NCBI RefSeq assembly: GCF_905147045.1
Contig: NC_065913.1
Span: 918,001-982,000 of the forward strand
Direction: 5' to 3'
Length of the DNA stretch: 64,000 bases
Origin: Nymphalis io
Lineage: Eukaryota; Arthropoda; Insecta; Lepidoptera; Nymphalidae
Shown: positions 56,005 through 64,000 of the stretch, one piece after another
Layout: each line of letters starts with the position of its first letter
Position numbering within the stretch: the stretch's first letter is position 1
The notes under the pieces: model-generated
What the model saw: only the letters and a program-made list of their open reading frames with translations
What the model was told of the DNA's origin: nothing
The model's database searches: none
Made by a program: the position numbers and the translations under genes

Positions 56005-56190
56005 ATTTACTCGTCTTAGATACCACCCACTTATTACCGCCAAACAGCAATACTTTGTATTGTTGTTTTCCGCTTTGAAGGGTGAGCCAGTGTAAGTATA
56101 GGCACAAGCCACATAACATCTTAGTTTCCGAGGTTCGATGCGCATTGGCGATGTAAGGAATGATTACCAGTGCCAATGTCTAGTGGTAAC
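56005..56190 (+). repeat. Rep-A copy, damaged
   Basis: TTACTCGTCTTAGATACCAC CCACTTATTACC, TTTTCCGCTTTGAAGGGTGA, GCGCATTGGCGATGTAAGGA. Confidence 0.65.
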
Positions 56191-56777
56191 CATTAAATAC
56201 ACCCATTTGCCCACTGCAGCTCTCTTTTCATGTGGCTCTTCTAAACAATACTTTATTTATTTAATCTTTCTTATATATATTTCTATATAGCCACTGTTAA
56301 ATTCACTTTAAGGTCACTGAAGTGTGATTCTTTAAATGAAAATAAATGTCTTTCTTTGTCCAAACCAGGACTGACCACCAGACCAACGTGACTTATAATA
56401 TTAGCTTTACAAACATGTTCCGTATAAACCGGTATCAATATTTAATTCACTAACAGTTTTCCGATTTAAACATGATTCAATTTTTCCGCTTGAATTATTT
56501 CCATTTGACGTTCATGAAAAGGAATTATTTATTAAAGTTTTAACAGATTTACTGGTCGGTTTCGTTTTTGAGGTTTTATTTTACGATAGTTTGTTTTAAA
56601 TATTTACATTAAACTGGTTTTTAAGCCCATAATATTACATATATTTCGTTATGCAATTATTGTATCCTTATAACCAATAGCCCAATGTATGTCACACATG
56701 GATCTCAATTGAATATTACAGGGTTAAATCCATTATAGTACTACTAGATATAAAGTGATTATAATTGATGCCATGCT
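56191..56777. other. No gene seen
   Basis: A+T-rich spacer. Confidence 0.45.
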
Positions 56778-56900
56778 CTGTGATAAAGGAAAATATCGTT
56801 TGAAAGCCTCATTGAACCATCGTGGCTATATTCAACCACACCTGCTTCTCAAAAAGAAGATGCCAAGCATTGAGGCGTTTACGGGCTGTTACTTAACTTT
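56778..56900 (+). repeat. SINE-C 3' half, old
   Basis: GATAAAGGAAAATATCGTTT, CACACCTGCTTCTCAAAAAG and GAGGCGTTTACGGGCTGTTA CTT keep the SINE-C order. Confidence 0.5.
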
Positions 56901-56954
56901 TTATTATACATTATATACGTCCGCGCATGACTTTCTTGTTAATATAATATATGT

Positions 56955-57163
56955 AATATCCTGGGACGTTTTTCACACAGGGTCATCTGATCCCAAATTA
57001 AGCAGAGCTTGTACTATGGAAACCAGACAACTGATATACTACATATACTACTTTTCTTTTATAAATACATACTTATATAAATAATTACACCCAGACTCAG
57101 GACAAACAAACATGTTCATAATCACAAATGTTTGAATGAATCGAACCTCGCCAACCGGACCGT
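56955..57163 (-). repeat. SINE-B copy, head deleted in part
   Basis: ATATCCTGGGACGTTTTTCA to CACAAATGTTTGAATGAATC GAACCTCGCCAACCGGACCG; the stretch between box B and box A is missing. Confidence 0.85.
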
Positions 57164-57824
57164 TAATGAAATAATTATTTTTGATTTGGGTTCTGTATAA
57201 CTTCAATTGCATTAATATTAGATATTGTTAATATTTATTTAAAACATACCTTACTTTCAGCTAAATTTAAAATAGTTAATTTCTTTTGAAAGAATGTTTT
57301 TATATTTCATATATTTTAAATGTCATTTCACACAAAATTATATACCAAGCTTAGCTACAGTAAAATCTACGTAAGCTAAGCTAAACCTTACTACCAAGTT
57401 ACATATATATTCAAGTTGCATAAATTCACCATTTAAATACACGAGTGTATACAAAATTTACAAGTTCACATTGCAGGTGTTTTGTAATACTCGTATTCCG
57501 TAATCTGAATGTTTCATAAGACAAATGTCCCCAAGACAATTTCAGACAGTGATCTAGCTAAGCTAGATTTCCTAGGTATTGTACCCGATGTAGGTCATGC
57601 ACAATGGCCTATTGTTCTCAATGAAAACCTTTACAATTGCAATTATTTTTTTTTTCTTTTAATTCGTATTTGAATTTTATCGTTCCACGATCCTAATTTT
57701 GGATTAATTTGTTTATAGTTATGTTTTTTAAAAAAAATGTTGTATCTACGTTGTTATCCAAAAATTTAATAATTAAAGAAAAAAGTTATATAATTTATAT
57801 ACACAAATAGCAGTTATATAAACT
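57164..57824. other. No gene seen
   Basis: A+T-rich spacer. Confidence 0.45.
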
Positions 57825-57987
57825 ATAGCCTTTAAATATCCCACTGCTGGGTTAAGGCCCTCCTCTTGAGGAGGTTTGGACCACCACCTTATTACACCAC
57901 GCTCCATTCCGGGTGGCAAATATGTGCCAGATTTACACCCGATACAATATTCCATTAAAATACACATGTACTAATAACTGGGTCATT
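57825..57987 (-). repeat. SINE-C copy, shortened
   Basis: AGCCTTTAAATATCCCACTG CTGGGTTAAGG, TTACACCACGCTCCATTCCG and AATAACTGGGTCATT. Confidence 0.65.
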
Positions 57988-58800
57988 AAAAAATCAATCC
58001 TTCCTGCTCCTTTTATGACGTCATTATTTAAATCTAATAAGCATTATTTTAACTCGTAAAGAATACGTATTACGTATTAAGCTGTACAAAAACTTTCGTG
58101 CGATTTAAAAAGATTAAATAATAAACATTATCATAATTACTGTATTATTTAGTAAATAAAACTTTACCAATTTGCTACGTCTAGGAGTCACAGAAAAATC
58201 GACTTTATTGTAACGCGATAAGAACCTCATAGTCTCGTTAATAAATGTGTGTAATAAACATTTTCAAAATGATCGCTGCATCCAATGAGAAATCGTAATC
58301 ACTTGAAATTTCAGGCCTTGCTTTAGTGATGTCTGTTAACGATCAAATGTTTCGATATATCAAGGAGAATTATTACAAATATGTCTTGATTTTGACAGAG
58401 GACTTGCAGAGGACTAGCTATTCTTAACAAGGAACTTATTTATACAGACTTTTATCTATTTTACTTACTTTTCATCCTTATCTATATCGTTGATTCAAAT
58501 CAATTTTGCCCAACAAAAGATACGGAGAAACTGACACGAATGCAAAGAAAATTATTTATTATAATTTTTACTAATATTTTTAATATAAATAAAGGCAGGT
58601 TGCCTTCAAACAAATGAACCTAATAGTGATAAGATTGCGTTTACTGGTGCTGCATGAAGTATAAAACAAATACACATTTTTTAAACAAGTCCCAACAGCG
58701 TTAATAAGACACAACATAATCTTAGTTGTTATTTATATAAACCAACTTACCACTCAAAGTGTGTGGTAGCCCCAAATGAATCAAACTACTGATGAGTATG
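57988..58800. other. No gene seen
   Basis: A+T-rich spacer of 0.8 kb; nothing coding supported. Confidence 0.45.
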
Positions 58801-59093
58801 TTTTTTTTTTATAGAATAGGAAGGTGGACGAGCACATGAGCCACCTGATGGTAAGTGGTCACCAAACGCCCTTAGACATTGGCATTGTAAGAAATGTCAA
58901 CCATCGCTTATAGCCAATGCGCCACCAACCTTGGGAACTAAGATTTTATGTCCCTTGTGCCTGTAATTACACTGGCTCACTCACCCTTCAAACCGGAACA
59001 CAACAATATCAAGTATTGCTGTTTTGCGGTAGAATATCTGATGAGTGGGTGGTACCTACCCAGACGAGCTTGCACAAAGCCCTACCACCAGTA
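58801..59093 (-). repeat. Rep-A copy, full length, young subfamily
   Basis: T10 then ATAGAATAGGAAGGTGGACG to CCCTACCACCAGTAGAATG. It shares ACTAAGATTTTATGTCCC and AATGTCAACCATCGCTTAT. Confidence 0.95.
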
Positions 59094-59462
59094 GAATGTT
59101 AACAATAGTATTATGTATAGAACACAAACAGTTCGAAAAAGTTTTTTTTTTTCAATGTTTAATTTATAAACTAAAAATTAATAATGCTTCGAACAGACTA
59201 TATAATAAAAGAGAGTCAGAAATAGAAACTCAGTCGAAATACTCTTAGAATTTAAAAATGTTGCTTCAAAACTGGAGCAAAGATTATTAATACAACACGG
59301 TATCAATGTCAGAAGGAATTGTTGATGCACTTCGTATTCTACACGGAGTTGCAAAGCTGTATTTATTAATTGGGACATTTATGTTTTTCCGAAAAGATTT
59401 TCCGTGTAAATATAAATTTCCCTTTACATTTTTATGAATAATATTTATCACTATTTTCATAA

Positions 59463-59755
59463 AGAGATGGCCGAGTAATTAGAATGCGTGAATCTTAATT
59501 GATGATCGTGGGTTCAAGCCCGGGCAAGCACCACTGAATTTTCATGTGCTTAATTTGTGTTTATAATTCATCTCGTGCTTGACGGTGAAGGAAAACACGT
59601 GAGGAAACCTGCATGAGTCTAATTTCATTGACTTTATGCCACATGTGTATTCTACTAAAACCGTATTGGCGAAGCGTGGTGGAATAAGCTCCAAACCTTC
59701 TCCTCAAAAGGGAGAGGAGACCTTAGCCCAGCAGTGGGACATTAATAGGCTGTTA
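59463..59755 (+). repeat. SINE-C copy, full length
   Basis: AGAGATGGCCGAGTAATTAG head, box B GGTTCAAGCCC, end AGCCCAGCAGTGGGACATTA ATAGGCTGTTA. Confidence 0.9.
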
Positions 59756-59871
59756 ATGTTACTCATAAAGAGAATGAAAATTATTTAATTTTTAACAACT
59801 CGGACAAGATAAGCGCGAATAATATTTTTTTCATAAGTAAGAAAAAGTACTATTTTTATGAATTAATAATA

Positions 59872-59942
59872 ATATATATATATATATATATATGTATTAT
59901 CGATAAGTTATATATCTGTTATATATATATATATATATATAT
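59872..59942. repeat. (TA)n runs flanking a palindrome
   Basis: Two AT tracts (59874-59893 and 59921-59942) with GTATTATCGATAAG between them. Confidence 0.85.
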
Positions 59943-59974
59943 AGACATATATATGTTTACTTATCGATAAGTTA
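59897..59974. promoter_or_regulatory. Paired TATCGATA palindromes (DRE-like)
   Basis: TTATCGATAAGTTA occurs at 59897-59910 and 59961-59974, 64 bases apart. TATCGATA is the DREF/BEAF-32 recognition core known from Drosophila; a CACGTG E-box follows at 60012-60017. Regulatory use is inference only. Confidence 0.25.
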
Positions 59975-60125
59975 ATGCCCATCACTAACAAATGGAAGGG
60001 ACGTCTCATTTCACGTGACATTACTCGAGTTGACCCGCGCAATGACCACGGATTGGTACAAGAATTAAACAACAATTATATCTATTTATATTTATTATTC
60101 CAAACGTTTTTTTAGTTTTTTTTTC

Positions 60126-60240
60126 TATATTTTATAAGCGCGAAAGTATGTGTTTGTTTATTTGCTTTCACATCTTAACTACTCAAGGACATGGTACATA
60201 GGGTACCTAGCAAGTTACTCCCTCACGGGCGAAGTCGCTT
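60126..60240 (+). repeat. Rep-F copy, left part
   Basis: TATTTTATAAGCGCGAAAGT, TTGTTTATTTGCTTTCACAT and CTCACGGGCGAAGTCGCT. Confidence 0.55.
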
Positions 60241-60384
60241 TTGGAAACTATTTATATATAATATTCTGCTTCCTTTCTCCATCTTCCCCTACGTGCCATC
60301 CACGAGAGTTTAATCAATTCAAAATTGGAGGAAAAGTCATTGGAAATATATTTGGAGATCATTGATTTCAAAATTATAACTAAC

Positions 60385-60515
60385 TAGTAATTGCTCGCGA
60401 GTTAAAGGGAGAGGCGGGTATTAGATCTAGCTAATGTCAGGTTTATTGGTTTGGCCGTGAAAGCGTAACATACAGACAGAGTTACTTTTGCATTTATAAT
60501 ATTAGTAAAGATATA
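60385..60515 (-). repeat. Rep-F copy, reverse, facing the previous one
   Basis: ACTAGTAATTGCTCGCGAGT, TTTGGCCGTGAAAGCGTAAC and TTTTGCATTTATAATATTAG form a reversed rep-F. With 60126-60240 it makes an inverted pair separated by about 145 bases. Confidence 0.55.
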
Positions 60516-60714
60516 TATGTGTGTACAACATGACTTAATCTGTAGTAGAGGAACCAGACGCTTCATCAACTTTCCTTTATATATTTTTTTAGGAATAAAA
60601 AATACATTATTACGTGATTATTTTCATTTCGGTTTAATACAAAAATATTTTACTTTATTACATGACATATTTAAAAAATATATTATATAATGCACTAGCA
60701 AATGTACTAGCAAA

Positions 60715-60904
60715 TCGGCCGTCTGATGGTAAATAAATAACCACTCTTAAATTACCAATGCGCCACCAACCTTGTGAACTAAATTACTATGAGTATGTCC
60801 ATTGTGATATAATTACACTGGCTCACTCTTCCAACCAGACCACAACAATACTAAGTACTGTTGCTTGGTGCTAAAATATAATGAGTGGTACCTACTCTAT
60901 CACC
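60715..60904 (-). repeat. Rep-A copy, damaged
   Basis: GCCGTCTGATGGTAAATAAA, CCAATGCGCCACCAACCTTG and GAGTGGTACCTACTCTATCA. Confidence 0.75.
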
Positions 60905-61003
60905 AATTTAGATCCAAATCATATTTAGAAAGTTCTATCGTTACATCCTGTGATTTACACCATGTTTAATTCAGACATTGGTCTGATTACACGTGAAATG
61001 TGT

Positions 61004-61005
<2 letters not shown>

Positions 61006-61094
<89 letters not shown>

Positions 61095-61377
61095 GAATAG
61101 GAAGGCGGACGAGCATATGGGCCACCTGATGGTAAGTGGTCACCAACGCTCTTAGACATTGGCATTGTAAGAAATGTCAACCATCGCTTACATATCCAAT
61201 GCGCCACCAACCTTGGGAACTAAGATTTTATGTCCCTTGTGCCTGTAATTACACTGGCTCACTCACCCTTCAAACCGGAACACAACAATATCAAGTATTG
61301 CTGTTTTGCGGTAGAATATCTGATGAGTGGGTGGTACCTACCCAGACGAGCTTGCACAAAGCTCTACCACCAGTAAA
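61006..61377 (-). repeat. Rep-A copy, full length, young subfamily, very long poly(A)
   Basis: An 86-base T run (61006-61091) leads into TATAGAATAGGAAGGCGGAC and a complete body to GCTCTACCACCAGTAAA. The body matches the copy at 6957-7257 almost base for base by reading. Long pure tail and low divergence both point to a very recent insertion. Confidence 0.95.
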
Positions 61378-61601
61378 CCACCACCACCAGTGGTGCCCTT
61401 TGACACTTAACATTTATGTGAAAAAACGTTTCGCTCATACAATTTACAATATGAATACTCTTTATGACATAAAATAAATTAAAACACGTCTGACTTCCCA
61501 GTACTGTAACCGAGATGAAATGTTTTCGCCTTTGATATGTTTTAATTAAGCATTTCATGTTTACTTTGTAATCAAATTCGACCTTGAATAGTTTATATAT
61601 A

Positions 61602-61765
61602 TATAGAAAATGTAGGCGGACTCGCAAATGAGGTACTTGTTTGTTAGTGGTGACCATTGATAGATATCGGAATTGTATGAAATATTAACCATTGCTTACA
61701 TCGCCAATACGTCATCAACCTTAAGAACTAAGGCTATGCCTCTATATAGTTACACGAGTAACTCG
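61602..61765 (-). repeat. Rep-A copy, old, 5' half missing
   Basis: AAAATGTAGGCGGACTCGCA AATGAGG, AATATTAACCATTGCTTACA TCGCC and CATCAACCTTAAGAACTAAG. Confidence 0.7.
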
Positions 61766-62387
61766 ATTACGCAAAACGAACAAATAATCTTGTATTACGT
61801 TTCGCCCAAAAAAGCTACTCAGCTATCTCGGTTCATTTTTAATGTATCAAAGCGTGCATCAGAATGACTGTAAATACAAAGTGATAGATCAGCTTTAAAA
61901 TTCTACCAGCATTTAGTACCTATTTATTACTAATTTGTATATTTGCTTAAATATTTGACACTTATGGTATTATCAATGAAATTTAATTTTAAAAAATGGT
62001 CAGTCATTCTGATGTCAAACTTCAACAAAAGTTTATTGAAAGCCAATAATAAACAAAACTCACTATGATATCAGCAACATATTTTTAAATATAAAAATAT
62101 ATAATTAACTCCAATTAATGTTATTCAGGCAAATCTCTATAACGCTCCGCAATAACTCTCCCGAGAGGGCTTAAGCCGTTAAAGCGAAAAATCATTGAGA
62201 AAAATACGTTCCTATATTAAAATGTAATTTTATTTCCAACTGAACAAATGTTAAGATTTGCGAAGCAATTGGAATGTACTTAGCGTTATCTAAAACGGGG
62301 AGAAAAATGTCAGGAATAGTCCGGAGACATGAGACGTCGGTGTCTCAACTCAAGCCATGGCGTTTGATTAATTCGTATAAATTGACA
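61766..62387. other. No gene seen
   Basis: A+T-rich; small richer patches at 62150-62185 and 62300-62360 have no supportable frame. Confidence 0.4.
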
Positions 62388-62718
62388 GCTGCCTCAACGA
62401 CCTAGTGACAGACCTAATGTTTTGTTTTGAAAACTATTCTGTGTTCAAATCCAGATAAAAAAAAGATCTAATCGCAATTACATTATTACAATGATTAAAA
62501 TGTTAATATTTTTATACGTTACGTTAATCTAAAGCCGTTAGTCCTGCGCCTGATCTCTTTCCGGTCGTGTTGGGTTGCCATCCCATCGGAATATGAGAGT
62601 TAGGAAATAGATAGCCACCTGTGTTTGCGCACACACATGTACACTATAATGTCTCCTGCGCAGTTGGCTAATCTCTCTTGAGATTGGCCGCTGTGGCCGA
62701 AATCGGATTAGAGGACCC
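62388..62718 (+). repeat. SINE-D copy, head eroded
   Basis: GCTGCCTCAACGACCTAGTG, then a diverged stretch, then AAAGCCGTTAGTCCTGCGCC, CACCTGTGTTTGCGCACACA and GGCCGCTGTGGCCGAAATCG. Confidence 0.8.
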
Positions 62719-63175
62719 TTAATACTTAATTACTATTTTATTTTGTCACCATTATTTTACACTCTAACTAACAATCTAATAAGGCAGTAGCGTTTAAAAT
62801 TTTATTTTGTTTTGCAATAAAGTACATAAATAAATCATTTGTTATATTTCGTAAATCACAACTCAGAAAAATACAATGAATAATCCAAAATACCTTAGCG
62901 TCTCACAATTTTAAAGATATTCGAAAACAAAATATCAATTTATCTCCTCGGTCCTGATATAAATATGGTTCTCATCTTCAGCAGAGATATATGGAACAAA
63001 TACGAGAAAATGCATCGGATTCAAACCGTATAAAGTATTTTGAAATGCCAAACGATTTGATTCAACATACATAGGGAAACCAATTATTTATCACGTTTAA
63101 AACAACGACGAATATTTTATAAATTATACGCAATTATCGAGTTATTGCAAACAAAGCTGCGAGCAAAAACTAGTA
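62719..63175. other. No gene seen; rep-F-like end at 63158-63173
   Basis: A+T-rich spacer ending in GCTGCGAGCAAAAACTAG, resembling a rep-F terminus. Confidence 0.35.
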
Positions 63176-63432
63176 GCCTTAATGGCCCAGTGATTAGCAG
63201 ACGTGAAATTAAACCGATAATTCTGAGTTGAGAGAACACTGAATTAACACGTGCTTATATTTGTGATTCATCTCGTTCTTGGCGATAATGGAGAACATCG
63301 TGATAAAATGTATTCAAATATTTTTACCACCAGTATATTCAATGCACCAACCTCCAGCCTGCAATGGAGAATCGTGGAATATGCTCATAACCTTCTCCCC
63401 AAAGAAGGAGAGAATACTTTAGCGCACCTGTA
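63176..63432 (+). repeat. SINE-C copy, diverged
   Basis: GCCTTAATGGCCCAGTGATT head, TGATTCATCTCGTTCTTGGC, GAGAATCGTGGAATATGCTC, CTTCTCCCCAAAGAAGGAGA. Confidence 0.7.
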
Positions 63433-63875
63433 TAATATTAAATATATATACATATATTTGAAATGTTCTGATATGAGCACTTTTATTTGAAACAGAACAT
63501 GACCCATTACAAAAAAAAAACTTTTAATACAACATATTACGTCCTGTAGAACTTATATTGAATTGCCGTTTGAAGGATTGCGAATTGAAAAGCGCCAAAA
63601 CAAAAACATCAAACACTTGCCTACCTACTATTAATAAAATAAAAATACTCCTTACCGAAGATTATTTTTAAAGAGAAGAATGTAGTACAAAAATAGTCTC
63701 AACATGGACGAATTACTACAGAACACTTTATTTAATGTATCCAGCATCCACTCGTGTCTTCATCTGCAAATGAATATTATACTAGAGTATTGTCTCCAGC
63801 TTCGCACGAGTCGCACTAAGTGTTGTAATATCATAGTGTCGTGAACTTTTATTTACAAATGTTCAAAACAGGATC
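63433..63875. other. No gene seen
   Basis: A+T-rich spacer up to the rep-G copy. Confidence 0.4.
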
Positions 63876-64000
63876 TTTTTTTTTTTTTTTTTTTTCTCGC
63901 TGGAAAAACACATTTTTGTGTTTCCCCCACATGAGGTGGGGGGGTATGTGGGACTCGCCGGGGCTGAAGGCGCCGGAATACCCACTAAAAACCAGCGGTA
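63876..64000 (-). repeat. Rep-G copy, cut by the window edge
   Basis: About 20 T bases, then CTCGCTGGAAAAACACATTT, the G+C-rich GGTGGGGGGGTATGTGGGAC and GGAATACCCACTAAAAACCA GCGGTA. Reverse orientation relative to 34908-35039. Confidence 0.75.

Noticed and set aside
60971..61210. 79-codon - strand frame with a poly-Lys tract
   Set aside because: Translation of the rep-A poly(A) tail.
1..64000. CRISPR arrays, rRNA, integrated virus or bacterial insertions
   Set aside because: No regularly spaced direct repeats with unique spacers, no rRNA-like blocks, and no viral structural or polymerase genes beyond the LINE reverse transcriptases.

Overview
The window looks like nuclear DNA of a butterfly or moth (Lepidoptera). 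It is strongly A+T-rich, has very little coding sequence, and is packed with short interspersed repeats of the kind seen in lepidopteran genomes. Three tRNA-derived SINE families, an RTE-clade LINE and an R4/Dong-type LINE are all present. I see no rRNA gene, no free-standing tRNA gene, no CRISPR array and no bacterial-style operon.

Host genes are sparse. Bases 1-114 (+) read as the last coding exon of a gene that begins left of the window, with an AATAAA signal 57 bases past the stop. An internal exon of an immunoglobulin-domain gene lies at 43864-44018 (+), with good splice sites on both sides. A short candidate terminal exon with acceptor, stop and poly(A) signals lies at 31118-31203 (-). 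Weaker exon candidates are at 45838-46140 (-) and 52996-53227 (-), and a G+C-richer broken reading frame is at 27180-27600. Most of the rest is intron or intergenic DNA.

Repeat families, with working names used throughout. Rep-A is about 290 bp; it runs from a TTTACTGGTGGTAG head to a CCTTCCTATTCTATAAAA tail ending in poly(A), with about 40 copies on both strands. SINE-B is tRNA-like with an (ATT)n tail, 6 copies. SINE-C is tRNA-like with a head like GATGGCCCAGTGG, about 20 copies. SINE-D is tRNA-like with a head like GCCTCGTTGGTCTAGTGGC, about 11 copies. Rep-F begins near AATGCGAAAGT and ends near AGCCGCGGGCGTAAACTAG. Rep-E, rep-G and rep-H are low-copy.

Layout. 1-11.4 kb: terminal exon, then scattered A, D and F copies and a perfect 222-bp tandem duplication. 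11.7-16.6 kb: a three-layer nest in which rep-F holds a SINE-B, whose ATT tail holds a nearly full-length but broken R4/Dong-type LINE (- strand). 16.6-29.1 kb: SINE-rich DNA. 29.6-31.0 kb: a young 5'-truncated RTE LINE (- strand) with an uninterrupted reverse transcriptase frame and a 12-bp target-site duplication. 31.0-45.8 kb: candidate terminal exon, many A and C copies, the Ig exon. 45.8-64 kb: AT microsatellites, a 69-bp-arm foldback structure, further SINEs, a rep-A copy with an 86-base poly(T), and a rep-G copy cut by the right edge.

I found no convincing new multi-gene system. The most informative observations are the nested LINE-in-SINE-in-repeat insertion, the young RTE and young rep-A subfamily, two SINE copies with internal inversions, the foldback, and the orphan exons.
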